Numbered from the stretch's first letter, positions 16,432-26,113 are shown. The stretch is DNA of 64,000 nucleotides from Mucilaginibacter sp. (GCF_028288225.1 NZ_JAQBOC010000041.1:19070-83069); one strand, 5' to 3'. Notes: generated from the sequence alone by a model not told the origin. A program made the numbers and translations.

Positions 16432-17541
16432 TTAATAAAAATAAAAGCTCAACCGGGCATCAGGATATTTTTTCTCCAGTTTTTTCTGAATTATTTTATA
16501 GATCCGCATTTCCGGGTTTGGGATAGCATTGGTTTCGGTTATAGCCCAGGTCTGCAGCTCAATAAACGCTTGCCCATTGCAAATTCTATAACGCCTCCTT
16601 TTGTAAAACGCCTGCAGCTGTCTGCATTTGCTGGTATCCTTAATACAAATTATCATTTTAGGGGCTTTGCCCGAGTACATGCTTGATGATAAAAAGCCAT
16701 CCCAATAGCCAACAAAGTGAAGGGCCGGCAAAATGCCCCAAACAACAAATATCAATTTATTCCAGCCCTGAAAAATAAACTTAGGGGCAATTACGCGTTC
16801 TTGTTTCTTTATAAAAATGAGGTATAAATACACTATCATAACCATATTCCATGGCCATACAATTGCGTTGTAGCTTAAGCCTAACGGGCCCAACAATAAA
16901 AGGATAAACAGGTGCATTAAAATTAAAGCTATTGCGGCTATTTTTTTTGTTTTTGAAAATACTAAGCCTGCACCTGCAATTAACTCAAGCAAGCCCGCCA
17001 GGCAGCCGGCGTAATATAAATAATGCCACCCGGCAATATTTGAAGGAATTTTAAGAAAAGATTTAAGTATAATCTGGAACCAGATGGTTTGCAAAAAGCT
17101 TCCATTTAGCTTTCCTAAACCGCTGTAAAAGTAAGTAAATGCCAAAATGAATGTAAAAGAGGCAATAACAAGCTTCGGCTTATTTGCATTTACAAGGAAA
17201 ATGAAAATGATAAATATGCATTGATATTCGTACGGCTGCCACCTATTTTGATCAAGAAGACAAGAGAAGATCTCGACTGCCAATAAACCAACCATGGTGA
17301 ATTTGTTTTTAGAGAAAAACAAAAGCACCACGATACATAAAAGTGAGAGTACCAATAAAATGACATGTATTACCGGGGGCACCCGATCAAAACTTTCAAA
17401 AACCGGAGCGGTTGGAAATAACCTGTAGGTGGTCCACATCCTCCATCCCATTAATTTAACTATCAGCCAAAATATACAGGCTATTTTAAATAGCAGGGCA
17501 TTTATTTCTTCATTCTGAAAGTGTGGTTTTGTCCTGGTCAT
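16432..17541 (-). CDS. Polytopic membrane protein, HTTM/DoxX-like, function unknown
   Basis: This 369-aa protein has about eight to ten hydrophobic segments between residues 15 and 285 (for example VILLVLSLLCIVVLLFF) and a basic soluble tail with a Cys pair region. The TFILAFTYFYSGLGKLN motif, with a conserved Lys after a helix, recalls HTTM (vitamin K-dependent carboxylase-like) or DoxX-type membrane proteins. Catalysis cannot be claimed. It sits alone, convergent with the small ORF and divergent from nuoH. Confidence 0.6.
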   Translation of the reverse strand: MTRTKPHFQNEEINALLFKIACIFWLIVKLMGWRMWTTYRLFPTAPVFESFDRVPPVIHVILLVLSLLCIVVLLFFSKNKFTMVGLLAVEIFSCLLDQNRWQPYEYQCIFIIFIFLVNANKPKLVIASFTFILAFTYFYSGLGKLNGSFLQTIWFQIILKSFLKIPSNIAGWHYLYYAGCLAGLLELIAGAGLVFSKTKKIAAIALILMHLFILLLLGPLGLSYNAIVWPWNMVMIVYLYLIFIKKQERVIAPKFIFQGWNKLIFVVWGILPALHFVGYWDGFLSSSMYSGKAPKMIICIKDTSKCRQLQAFYKRRRYRICNGQAFIELQTWAITETNAIPNPEMRIYKIIQKKLEKKYPDARLSFYFY

Positions 17542-17639
17542 TGTATAAAGAGATAAATTTAACCTGTTTTACGCAATTCGCATCATCAGGATAAAAAGTA
17601 AAATAATAACGGCTAAACGAAATTTAATATTGAATAATG

Positions 17640-17735
17640 GAACTCCGTGTTTCTCTGTGCTTTCTTTGAGTGTTCCGTGGTTGAAAATAAACCACAGAGT
17701 TCGCGAAGGAGGCGCGAAGGTCACAGAGACCAACA
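17640..17735. repeat. CACAGAG-type imperfect palindrome
   Basis: Left arm words CCGTGTTTCTCTGTGC and GTTCCGTGGTT face AACCACAGAGTTCGCG and GGTCACAGAGACC. Similar CACAGAG-rich dispersed repeats occur in several unrelated bacterial genomes, so this is probably a non-coding mobile or REP-type element. Confidence 0.65.
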
Positions 17736-17779
17736 TTATTTTGAGTGTGCTTTAGATTTAAGCCTTTGATACGGCCTTT

Positions 17780-17847
17780 TTTTAATTATCAACTAACTCT
17801 ATCAACTTAATCAACTATTCAACTGAATCTACCTCAATCAACTAAAA
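17780..17847. repeat. Word repeat (ATCAACTTAATCAACTA) upstream of nuoH
   Basis: Five to six variants of ATCAACT / TTCAACT run up to the nuoH promoter. They are the reverse complement of the words after murI at 16179-16210. Confidence 0.65.
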
Positions 17848-17852
17848 TTTAC

Positions 17853-17860
17853 TAAGTTTG
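17853..17860 (+). promoter_or_regulatory. -7 box of the nuo operon
   Basis: TAAGTTTG fits TAnnTTTG and lies 17 nt before the TTG start of nuoH. Confidence 0.55.
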
Positions 17861-17877
17861 CAGCTAAAGTAAAAAGG

Positions 17878-18948
17878 TTGAATTTTTATATCACATATTT
17901 TATTATTGCGATAGGACTGTTTGGTTTTTCGGCTTTATTTGCGCTGTTTGGTGTTTATGCCGAGCGTAAAGTATCAGCCTTTATCCAGGACAGGCTCGGT
18001 CCTACAGAAACGGGCAAATATGGCTCGCTGCAGACCTTTGCCGACATATTGAAAATGCTGCAAAAGGAGCTGATAACCCCGGCAGCGGCTGATAAACTTC
18101 TTTTTATTTTAGCACCTGCCATTATTTTTATTGCGGTTTACCTGGGTTTTGCTGCCCTGCCATGGGGGCCTGGTTTAGTGCCGGCTAAGCTGAATTTAGG
18201 CTTGTACTATATTTTTGCAATTATATCTATCGAAACCCTGGGCATTTTAATGGCCGGATGGGGATCAAATAATAAATATTCCATACTGGGGGCAATGCGC
18301 TCGGCTGCGCAGATCATTTCATATGAGATCCCTGCCGGCTTTGCAATTATATCAGTAGTGATGATCGCGCAAACGTTAAACCTGCAGGATATTTCATCAC
18401 AGCAAGGCATTCTCTCAACCGAGACCATAAAATTTTCCGGCTTTTGGGATGTGACCGCCACGGGCGGCTTTTTTGCCTGGAACATTTTCCGTGCACCGCA
18501 TTTGCTCATCGCTTTTGTTATTTATTTTATAGCCTCGCTTGCCGAAAGCAACCGTGCGCCATTTGATATCCCCGAAGCGGAATCTGAACTGGTTGCAGGT
18601 TTCCATACCGAGTACACCGGTTTAAGATTTGCCCTGGTTTTTTTGGCAGAATATTCCATGATGTTTTTGGTATCGATGGTGGGGGTGATATTGTTTTTAG
18701 GAGCCTGGAACACACCGTTGCCAAATATTGGCCCTGTACACCTGGCTACCTGGACTACCGGCGCTGCCTGGGGTATTTTATGGATAATTATTAAAACGCT
18801 AACTTTAGTAGGTATACAGATGTGGATAAGGTGGACATTGCCCCGTTTCAGGGTTGATCAGCTGATGGCATTGTGCTGGAAGGTATTAACGCCGCTTGCT
18901 TTTGCCTGTATGCTGATATCGGGAGTGTGGAGATTGTGGCTGATGTGA
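17878..18948 (+). CDS. nuoH: NADH-quinone oxidoreductase subunit H
   Basis: NuoH links the quinone site to the membrane arm of complex I. The 356-aa, roughly eight-helix protein shows [16 protein letters not shown], the conserved [10 protein letters not shown], and the [23 protein letters not shown] loop that contacts quinone. The only start near the expected N-terminus is TTG 17878; no in-frame ATG is close. It heads a nuoHIJKLMN cluster that lacks nuoA-G upstream. The next gene is separated by a word repeat. Confidence 0.95.
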   Translation: MNFYITYFIIAIGLFGFSALFALFGVYAERKVSAFIQDRLGPTETGKYGSLQTFADILKMLQKELITPAAADKLLFILAPAIIFIAVYLGFAALPWGPGLVPAKLNLGLYYIFAIISIETLGILMAGWGSNNKYSILGAMRSAAQIISYEIPAGFAIISVVMIAQTLNLQDISSQQGILSTETIKFSGFWDVTATGGFFAWNIFRAPHLLIAFVIYFIASLAESNRAPFDIPEAESELVAGFHTEYTGLRFALVFLAEYSMMFLVSMVGVILFLGAWNTPLPNIGPVHLATWTTGAAWGILWIIIKTLTLVGIQMWIRWTLPRFRVDQLMALCWKVLTPLAFACMLISGVWRLWLM

Positions 18949-18990
18949 TTTCGGATTTCGGATGTTCGATTTCGAATTTTAAAATCAAAA
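18949..18990. repeat. Word repeat (TTTCGGATTTCGGATG) between nuoH and nuoI
   Basis: TTTCGGATTTCGGATGTTCG begins directly after the nuoH stop and lies inside the transcribed operon. It belongs to the CCGAAATCGAACATCC family seen at 3031-3086 and 5720-5750. Confidence 0.6.
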
Positions 18991-19023
18991 AATCATGTGC
19001 CAAATAAACGGATTAATGAACTA

Positions 19024-19608
19024 ATGAACAATATAATAAAAGGTATTACAACTACATTAAAGGGATTATCCATCACCTTAGGGCATCTTTTTGCTTCTCA
19101 TAAAAAAAGGGAACTGCTGCCTGCAAGTGATAATAATTACTTTAAGCAGCTGGAGGGTACCAATACCATACAATACCCGCATCAAAAGCTGCCTATTCCC
19201 GAAGTTGGGCGTTATCAGCTTGATGTGGAGATGGATGATTGTATTGTGTGCGACCTTTGCGCCAAGGTTTGCCCGGTTGATTGTATCGATATTGAATCTA
19301 TTAAGGCAACCGAGGCTATCGGCCAAACATCAGATGGTACCACAAAAAGGCTTTATGCTGCCAAATTTGATATTGATATGGCCAAATGCATGTATTGCGG
19401 CCTGTGTACAATTGTTTGCCCAACTGAGTGCATTGTAATGACCAATCAATATGATAAAACAGTTTTTCAGCTGAGCGACCTTACCTATCAATTCTCAGAC
19501 ATGTCGCCGGAAATGGCTGCAGAAAAAAGAAAGGAATTTGATTTACAGCAGGCCGAAAGGCAGGCAGCGAAATTAGCAGCTATGCAGAAAAAGGAGGGCG
19601 GCGCATGA
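19024..19608 (+). CDS. nuoI: NADH-quinone oxidoreductase subunit I (two 4Fe-4S clusters)
   Basis: NuoI carries clusters N6a and N6b that pass electrons toward quinone. Two classical ferredoxin motifs are visible: CIVCDLCAKVCPVDC and CMYCGLCTIVCPTEC. ATG 19024 (194 aa, MNNIIKGITTTLKGLSITLGHLF) matches the usual NuoI N-terminus better than the in-frame GTG at 18997. Its stop overlaps the nuoJ start by four bases (ATGA). Confidence 0.95.
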   Translation: MNNIIKGITTTLKGLSITLGHLFASHKKRELLPASDNNYFKQLEGTNTIQYPHQKLPIPEVGRYQLDVEMDDCIVCDLCAKVCPVDCIDIESIKATEAIGQTSDGTTKRLYAAKFDIDMAKCMYCGLCTIVCPTECIVMTNQYDKTVFQLSDLTYQFSDMSPEMAAEKRKEFDLQQAERQAAKLAAMQKKEGGA

Positions 19609-20153
19609 GCCTGATGCAGGTTTTATTTTATATGATGGCGTTTATAGCAGTTGCTTCGGCGTTGTTTGTGGCGGGTACCAGGAACCTGGTACGCTCTATT
19701 TTTATGTTTTTTATAACCCTGTTTGCATTAGCAGGTTTATATGTCCTGGCATTGGCGGATTTTGTTGCGATAACACAGATAGTGATTTATGTAGGCGGCA
19801 TCCTGGTGCTCATCCTGTTCGCTTTTATGCTCTCGGGCAAAGAAACACTAAACGCAACAGGCAGGCAAAGCGATAAGTTCATCAGCATAAATAAACTGCC
19901 CGCACTGTTGTTATCCGGTCTGTTTTTGATCGTGTTGCTGAATATGATCTTTAAAATTGACGCCAATAATTTGGAATGGATAAAGAAATCAGCCATCACA
20001 AAAAATATGATCCTGCCCAATTCATCCATGACAGAGAACGTCGGCATAAACCTTATGACAAAGTATTTGCTGCCTTTTGAAGCCATCTCTGTTTTATTGA
20101 TGATAGCCTTAATAGGCGCGGCACATTTATCAAGAAAGGGGCGGGGAGCATGA
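19605..20153 (+). CDS. nuoJ: NADH-quinone oxidoreductase subunit J
   Basis: This 182-aa membrane subunit has five predicted helices, with the NuoJ pattern GTRNLVRSIFMFFITLFALAG and QIVIYVGGILVLILF (the flexible third helix of the proton path). It overlaps nuoI and nuoK by four bases each, so the three are translationally coupled. Confidence 0.94.
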   Translation: MSLMQVLFYMMAFIAVASALFVAGTRNLVRSIFMFFITLFALAGLYVLALADFVAITQIVIYVGGILVLILFAFMLSGKETLNATGRQSDKFISINKLPALLLSGLFLIVLLNMIFKIDANNLEWIKKSAITKNMILPNSSMTENVGINLMTKYLLPFEAISVLLMIALIGAAHLSRKGRGA

Positions 20154-20455
20154 TCTCACTAACCGATTTTTTGATAGTAAGCGCGGTGCTGTTTTGTGTG
20201 GGTTTGTATATGATAGTATCTAAACAAAACGCCATCCAGATCTTGATTGGTATTGAGCTGATGCTTAATGCAGCCATACTAAACCTGGTAGCTTTTGGTA
20301 AATACGACCGCTTTAACAACGGCGGACAAATGTTTGCCCTGTTTGCCATAGTGCTTGCAGCCGCAACAACTGCCGTAGCGCTGGCCATTATTTTAAATGT
20401 GTACAAGCAGTATAAAACAATTGATCCGGGTAAGATTGATAAATTGGGAGATTGA
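20150..20455 (+). CDS. nuoK: NADH-quinone oxidoreductase subunit K
   Basis: This 101-aa three-helix subunit has the conserved IGIELMLNAAILNLVAF, containing the membrane Glu needed for proton transfer, and the second acidic/helix region FAIVLAAATTAVALAI. Length is exactly that of the family. It is followed by an unusual double-hairpin repeat before nuoL. Confidence 0.96.
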   Translation: MISLTDFLIVSAVLFCVGLYMIVSKQNAIQILIGIELMLNAAILNLVAFGKYDRFNNGGQMFALFAIVLAAATTAVALAIILNVYKQYKTIDPGKIDKLGD

Positions 20456-20460
20456 TACAC

Positions 20461-20583
20461 GTAGAGACGCAATACTTTGCGTCTCATGCTTTGCGTCTCA
20501 TGCAGGATGTTAATTTTGAAAAAATAATAAATCTACAAGGATTTAAAAACACAAATCAGAGACACAAAGTATTGTGTCTCTAC
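20461..20583. repeat. Paired 25-bp palindromes between nuoK and nuoL
   Basis: The left unit 20461-20485 forms a perfect hairpin GAGACGCAA-TACT-TTGCGTCTC. The right unit 20559-20583 forms GAGACACAA-AGTA-TTGTGTCTC. The units are also reverse complements of each other apart from two positions, and the G-C pair in one stem is replaced by A-T in the other. Related GTAGAGACGC palindromes are dispersed in other bacterial genomes. The element lies inside the nuo transcript. Confidence 0.85.
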
Positions 20584-20598
20584 GGAAAATAATATAAA

Positions 20599-22662
20599 TT
20601 GGATAACTTTCTACAAGCCATAGACACCCTTACCATAAAATTCACCCTCGCGGCAGTGTTGCTGCCACTGCTTGCCTTTATAATTAATTTAGCTATCCCC
20701 GGTAAAAACAATAAAATAACCGGCTGGATCTCTACTACGGCAATATTAGCAAGTACTGTTTTATCGGTGTTTGTGTTTTCAAGAATTTGGAACGGTCACC
20801 AGGTTCATCAGTTGTTGCCCTGGTTTATTATTGGTGATACCAAAATATATGCGGGCATTTTACTGAATAACCTTTCGGTGTTAATGCTGCTGCTGGTTAA
20901 CCTGATTGCCCTGCCGGTTCATCTCTACTCTACTGCTTATATGAGGAATGACGAGGGCTATAATCGTTATTTCGCTTACTTAAGCTTGTTTTGTTTCAGT
21001 ATGCTGGCATTGGTTGTAGCAGATAACCTTGTGCTGTTCTATATTTTTTGGGAGCTGGTTGGCTTTTCATCTTACCTGCTTATCGGTTTTTGGTTTACAC
21101 GATATAAGGCTGTGCTGGCTAACAAAAAAGCTTTTATTATGAACCGGGTAGGGGATATAGGTTTGCTGACCGCTATTATTATCCTGTTTACGCAGTTCCA
21201 TACTTTTGATATAGATACGCTTTTTGCAGGAACAAAAGCTATTGCCCAACCAATTATCAAAAGTGGTTTGTGGATGGGCTTATCAGGCAATATGCCTTCC
21301 ATTTGGCAATACATCGCTTGCGGAGGCATCTTTTTAGCTGTAGCTGCAAAATCCGCACAATTCCCGCTCCATACCTGGCTGCCTGATGCAATGGAAGGGC
21401 CAACTTCTATATCAGCATTGATCCATGCGGCTACTATGGTGGCTGCGGGTGTGTTTTTATTGGGCAGGGTTTATCCAATGTTTAACGATACGGAGTTAAC
21501 CATCCTTGCTGTAATAGGCTGCTTTACCGCTTTTATGGCGGCAACCATCGCGCTTACGCAAAACGATTTGAAACGCATCCTGGCATATTCGACCATATCA
21601 CAACTGGGTTATATGATAATGGCTATGGGGATAGGCGCTTATTCATCATCGCTGTTTCACCTGGTTACGCATGCTTTTTTTAAATGTTTGTTGTTTTTGG
21701 TGGCCGGGATAGTGATCCATCAGATGGCACATATCAGGGATGATAACGAACTCAATATCGACCCGCAAAGTATTTTAAATATGGGCGGACTGCGCAAAAA
21801 AATGCCGCTTACTTTTATTACAGCCTTAATTGGCGGGTTGGCGCTTATCGGCTTGCCATTTACATCAGGCTATCTATCAAAAGATGGCATTTTGATCCAG
21901 GCATTTCAATGGACGGAGGGGAAAAGTGCCATCTATGTGCTTATCCCGGCATTTGCACTGCTTACTACCTGGCTCACTGCTTTTTATGTAACCCGGCTAA
22001 TTGTAAAAGTGTTTTTTGGCGATCTAAGATTATTAGAAACCTACCCTGCTGCTAAATTGCATATAAAGGATGGCGGATGGCAATATACGGTACCCCTAAT
22101 AATATTGGCTGTTGGCAGCTTGTTTCCCTTTTTCTCGTTAAACCCGTTGTCGTATGAGCAATCGTGGTTATTTAAAGCGCTGTCACCAGTTGGTAGCACT
22201 GTACAAGGAAGCGTATTTCATGTTATTGTTCCGGTGGGTATAAACATTTTAAGCGTATTGGTTATTTATGGCGCTTATATAATTTATGCCCGGCTAAAGG
22301 TAAATCCATTTTCACCAGCCGGGGCATTATGGCGCTTATCATTTAACGAATGGTATTTTGATAGATTTTATAATAAGTACATTGTAAAACCTATAATGGC
22401 CCTATGCCGTGGTGTTTTCCGGTTTGACAGAAGGGTTATCGATACCTTTATCCACGCAATTGCATATACGGGCATGGCATTGGCAAAACTTGCTGCCTGG
22501 ACAGATCAGTATATAATTGATGGCTTTTTATATTTGGTAACAGGTATAGTTAAAGCCATTGGTAACTTTGCACGCAGGTTCCAGGCTGGTAAGGTGCAGT
22601 ATTATTTATACAGCATGCTGGTTGTTATTTTGGTTATATTCCTTTTAAAAACATTGATATGA
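20599..22662 (+). CDS. nuoL: NADH-quinone oxidoreductase subunit L
   Basis: NuoL is the distal antiporter-like proton pump with the long lateral helix. The 687-aa protein shows the proton_antipo core (FWELVGFSSYLLIGFW, SAQFPLHTWLPDAMEGPTSISALIHAATMVAAGVFLLGR) with the conserved Lys/Glu and His residues, and a C-terminal helix segment ending in VILVIFLLKTLI. The start is TTG 20599; no nearby in-frame ATG fits. A word repeat begins about 5 nt after the stop. Confidence 0.95.
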   Translation: MDNFLQAIDTLTIKFTLAAVLLPLLAFIINLAIPGKNNKITGWISTTAILASTVLSVFVFSRIWNGHQVHQLLPWFIIGDTKIYAGILLNNLSVLMLLLVNLIALPVHLYSTAYMRNDEGYNRYFAYLSLFCFSMLALVVADNLVLFYIFWELVGFSSYLLIGFWFTRYKAVLANKKAFIMNRVGDIGLLTAIIILFTQFHTFDIDTLFAGTKAIAQPIIKSGLWMGLSGNMPSIWQYIACGGIFLAVAAKSAQFPLHTWLPDAMEGPTSISALIHAATMVAAGVFLLGRVYPMFNDTELTILAVIGCFTAFMAATIALTQNDLKRILAYSTISQLGYMIMAMGIGAYSSSLFHLVTHAFFKCLLFLVAGIVIHQMAHIRDDNELNIDPQSILNMGGLRKKMPLTFITALIGGLALIGLPFTSGYLSKDGILIQAFQWTEGKSAIYVLIPAFALLTTWLTAFYVTRLIVKVFFGDLRLLETYPAAKLHIKDGGWQYTVPLIILAVGSLFPFFSLNPLSYEQSWLFKALSPVGSTVQGSVFHVIVPVGINILSVLVIYGAYIIYARLKVNPFSPAGALWRLSFNEWYFDRFYNKYIVKPIMALCRGVFRFDRRVIDTFIHAIAYTGMALAKLAAWTDQYIIDGFLYLVTGIVKAIGNFARRFQAGKVQYYLYSMLVVILVIFLLKTLI

Positions 22663-22667
22663 GTATA

Positions 22668-22700
22668 GGTGAAAGGTTAAAGGTGAAAGGCGAAAGGTTA
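22668..22700. repeat. Word repeat (GTGAAAGGTTAAAGG) between nuoL and nuoM
   Basis: Three or four variants of GTGAAAGGTTAAAGG follow the nuoL stop by about 5 nt. A clear inverted partner is not seen. The rest of the 121-bp gap is C/T-rich. Confidence 0.5.
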
Positions 22701-22783
22701 GTGATTTGTACAATTATCGCTGGTTTTAAGGTTTCTGTCTTTTTTCTTGATTCTTGCTTCCTGGCTCTTAATTCTTCTATCTC

Positions 22784-24388
22784 ATGAACATCCTAACCCT
22801 CCTCATATTTACGCCTATCCTGTTTGGACTTATAATTGCGCTGCTGCCTTCGGCATGGCGAAGCAGTTTTAAGTTTATAACCCTGCTGGCTACGCTGGTA
22901 CAACTGGGCATGAGTATCTGGATCTATTGCAACTTTAAAACAGGCGTATCATTTGCAGGGATTAACCACGAGAGCCAGTTTCAGTTTTTGCAAAAGCTGC
23001 CCTGGATCAACCTCGACCTGGGCACATTGGGTAAAATGCAGATCGATTATTTTGTGGGGATCGATGGCCTTTCCATAACGCTGCTGGTAATGACCTCCTT
23101 TGTGCTGGTTATTGCAGCCCTGGCATCATGGGAGATAAAAAGCAATTTAAAAGGATTTTTTGTGCTGTTCCTGATACTGGATATGGCCGTAATAGGTGTT
23201 TTCTGCTCACTTGATTTCTTCCTGTTCTATATTTTTTATGAGCTGATGCTGTTGCCGCTATATTTTCTGATAGGGATGTGGGGCGGCGCAAGGCGCGAGT
23301 ATGCAGCTATAAAATTCTTCCTTTACACCTTGTTCGGCTCAGTATTTATGCTGCTGGTTATGATAGGCCTTTACCTGTCGGTTACAGACCCTGCAACAGG
23401 TAATCATACATTCAACATCATCCAGATGATGAACCCGGCAAATTATCAGGCCGGCTCAGTATTTTCGGTTTTAAGCCATCAAACTGTTTTTGGTATGCCG
23501 GCCCGTACCGTAGGTTTTGTAATATTATTTATCGCCTTCGCTATTAAAGTACCCGTTGTGCCCTTGCATACCTGGCTGCCCGATGCCCACGTTGAAGCGC
23601 CAACACCTGTTTCAATTATCCTGGCGGGGGTCTTATTAAAAGTAGGCGGATATGGCATCATTAGGATCTGCGTAGGCATCTTCCCTGAGATTGCGCATGC
23701 CAATACTTACTGGCTTGGTTTGCTGGGTGTAATATCCATAATATACGGCGCACTAAACGCCCTGGCCCAGCAGGACCTGAAAAGGCTGATCGCATATTCG
23801 TCCGTATCGCACATGGGGTTTGTTTTGCTGGGGATAGCCTCGTTAACAACCGAAGGGTTAAGCGGTGCGGTAATGCAAATGGTTAGTCACGGGTTTTTAT
23901 CAACCATGCTGTTCTTTTTGGCAGGTGTTATTTACAATAGGGTACATGACCGGGGCATTACTCATTTCCGCGGACTTGCCACTATTATGCCAAAATATAC
24001 TGCCTTTGTAATGGTTGCTTTTTTTGCCTCATTGGGTTTGCCTGGCTTCTCGGCATTTATAGGCGAGGCATTCGCGCTTACCGGGGCATTTAAATCAGCA
24101 TCGGTAAATGGCGCATTGCCCTACTGGATGGCTATATGCGGTTCGATTGGGATCCTGTTAGGAGCCGCCTATTTTTTATGGACCCTGCAGCGCATGTTCT
24201 TCGGTCCGGTAAATTTAAAAGGCGGCTCGGTATGGAAAACAGCCCTGACCGATCTTAACTTTCACGAAAAAATAACATTACTGCCACTGGCGCTTTTGGT
24301 ATTAGTTTTAGGATTAATGCCATCGCTAGTGTTTGATAAGATCAATGATTCGGTAGTTACATTTATACAGTTCTTACAGCTAAAATAA
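22784..24388 (+). CDS. nuoM: NADH-quinone oxidoreductase subunit M
   Basis: This 534-aa antiporter-like subunit has about 14 helices. Hallmarks are FFLFYIFYELMLLPLYFLIGMWGG (conserved Glu), KVPVVPLHTWLPDAHVEAPTPVSIILAGVLLKVGGYG and HMGFVLLGIAS. These include the Lys and His residues of the proton channel. It lies 13 bp upstream of nuoN. Confidence 0.95.
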   Translation: MNILTLLIFTPILFGLIIALLPSAWRSSFKFITLLATLVQLGMSIWIYCNFKTGVSFAGINHESQFQFLQKLPWINLDLGTLGKMQIDYFVGIDGLSITLLVMTSFVLVIAALASWEIKSNLKGFFVLFLILDMAVIGVFCSLDFFLFYIFYELMLLPLYFLIGMWGGARREYAAIKFFLYTLFGSVFMLLVMIGLYLSVTDPATGNHTFNIIQMMNPANYQAGSVFSVLSHQTVFGMPARTVGFVILFIAFAIKVPVVPLHTWLPDAHVEAPTPVSIILAGVLLKVGGYGIIRICVGIFPEIAHANTYWLGLLGVISIIYGALNALAQQDLKRLIAYSSVSHMGFVLLGIASLTTEGLSGAVMQMVSHGFLSTMLFFLAGVIYNRVHDRGITHFRGLATIMPKYTAFVMVAFFASLGLPGFSAFIGEAFALTGAFKSASVNGALPYWMAICGSIGILLGAAYFLWTLQRMFFGPVNLKGGSVWKTALTDLNFHEKITLLPLALLVLVLGLMPSLVFDKINDSVVTFIQFLQLK

Positions 24389-24401
24389 ATATCTGTGTTT
24401 T

Positions 24402-25913
24402 ATGCACGATCTGATACCATTTATACCAGGCTCTGTTTCTACTGTTTTAGGCAGCATTCCTTATTTTTTGCCCGAAATTTATTTAACCATATTATTTATA
24501 CTGGTATTGGTAACAGACCTGCTGTTTGGCCGCAACTCTGAAAAATTATGCAGGATAATTGCCTGTGCCGGAATTTTGCTGGTGATCCATAAGGATTACC
24601 AGCAAATTCAGCTGTTATTTGTAAGCGGACGTGTAAACGGCATGTTTTTGTTCGATGAAATGCTGCTGCTTAACCGCATAGCTATCAATTTTAAATTTAT
24701 TATTGATGCGCTGGCATTTATCCTGTTACTTTATTTTGAGTGGGACAACCGCTTAAAGGCCCATCGCAAAGGGCTGTCTGATCTGTATTCTGTAGTTATA
24801 GGGTCGGTATTAGGCTTGCACCTTATGGTTATGGCAGTAAACCTGCTATCTATTTACCTGGCTATTGAGATGGTATCCATTGCTTCCTACCTGATGGTAG
24901 CCTACCGCTCTGAAAATGCAACCAGCACCGAGGCTGGATTAAAATACGTATTGTTTGGGGCAGCATCCTCCGCATTGATGCTGTACGGGATCTCGCTGCT
25001 ATATGGCTTTAGCGGCTCGCTCAACTTATTTACCGGTAACTTACTCCCGGGATTGATTCAGGCTAACCCGCTGGCAGTTTCATTTGCTTTGGTATTGGTG
25101 CTGATAGGAATAGGATTCAAATTATCATTTGTACCTGTTCATTTTTGGGTGCCCGATGTATATGAGGGTGCATCAACCCCGGTAACGGCATGGCTGTCAA
25201 CTTTGCCAAAAATTGCAGCTTTTGCATTGCTCATCAACTTTTTAAGGCCTTTTATCTTTTATACAAAATGGAATGCCTTTGATTTTAGGCTGATTTTAAG
25301 CATAGCAGGCGTTATCACCATGATAGCCGGGAATTTTGCCGCCGTACTTCAGCGCAATGTTAAAAGAATGCTGGCTTACTCAAGTATTGGGCATACCGGG
25401 TTTGCGTTAATGGCAATTGCAACCTATACGTCCGCAGGTATATCTGCTTTAACGTATTATTTGGCGGTATATGGCATAGCTAATATTGGCGCTCTGGCGC
25501 TGGCCACCTATTTTGCCAATGCTTTGGATGCTGATGACCTGGATAGCTATAAGGGCCTTGGTCATAAATATCCGGCAGCCTCCATTTGCTTTGTTATAGT
25601 GCTAATATCATTAACCGGGTTGCCGGTAAGCGCAGGGTTCGCCGGGAAGGTGCTGGTGTTTTCAGCAGTATATGGTGTTTACCAGCAGGGTCATAATATT
25701 TGGTTGTTAATATTGATGATAACCGGTGCCTTAACAACAGTAGTATCGCTGTTTTACTATATAAAAATCCCTCTGAATTTATTCCTGAAAAGAACTGAAT
25801 TTGTTAAAAATACACTTGTTAAATCTCGAAATGTTATCATTTTGTGTGTAATTATATCATTTTTGGTGATTTTACTAGGGATATGGCCAGGTTTGCTATT
25901 CAGAATCCTTTAA
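24402..25913 (+). CDS. nuoN: NADH-quinone oxidoreductase subunit N
   Basis: This 503-aa third antiporter-like subunit shows SIYLAIEMVSIASYLMVAYR, the GIGFKLSFVPVHFWVPDVYEGASTPVTAWLSTLPK core and YSSIGHTGFALMA. It closes the nuoHIJKLMN cluster, and a terminator hairpin lies about 170 bp downstream. Confidence 0.95.
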   Translation: MHDLIPFIPGSVSTVLGSIPYFLPEIYLTILFILVLVTDLLFGRNSEKLCRIIACAGILLVIHKDYQQIQLLFVSGRVNGMFLFDEMLLLNRIAINFKFIIDALAFILLLYFEWDNRLKAHRKGLSDLYSVVIGSVLGLHLMVMAVNLLSIYLAIEMVSIASYLMVAYRSENATSTEAGLKYVLFGAASSALMLYGISLLYGFSGSLNLFTGNLLPGLIQANPLAVSFALVLVLIGIGFKLSFVPVHFWVPDVYEGASTPVTAWLSTLPKIAAFALLINFLRPFIFYTKWNAFDFRLILSIAGVITMIAGNFAAVLQRNVKRMLAYSSIGHTGFALMAIATYTSAGISALTYYLAVYGIANIGALALATYFANALDADDLDSYKGLGHKYPAASICFVIVLISLTGLPVSAGFAGKVLVFSAVYGVYQQGHNIWLLILMITGALTTVVSLFYYIKIPLNLFLKRTEFVKNTLVKSRNVIILCVIISFLVILLGIWPGLLFRIL

Positions 25914-26080
25914 AACTTATTTTTTCATATATTTTTGAATTGAAACTATATTTTTTATTTGTTTTTATTCAAATAATATGCTACTTTCAACAACTTTTTC
26001 ATGGGTACCTAAAGGCGATATGGAAAGTTAATACCGTTTATATTTTAGACTAAATCCTTTTACAGACCTATATTATGACG

Positions 26081-26113
26081 AGCCTGGTTTCCAATGACCG
26101 GGCTTTCTTTTTT
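26081..26113 (+). terminator. Intrinsic terminator of the nuo operon
   Basis: AGCCTGGT at 26081-26088 pairs with ACCGGGCT at 26097-26104 (one T-G wobble), followed by a T-rich run. Confidence 0.8.

Larger units (their letters stand above)
17542..17877. other. 336-bp gap upstream of nuoH
   Basis: This gap holds an imperfect inverted repeat at 17640-17735 (CACAGAG family), a word repeat at 17780-17847 and the nuoH promoter box. No coding frame is supported. Confidence 0.7.

Noticed and set aside
18997..19023. GTG start for nuoI
   Set aside because: ATG 19024 fits the family N-terminus, and the extra nine residues are not conserved-looking.
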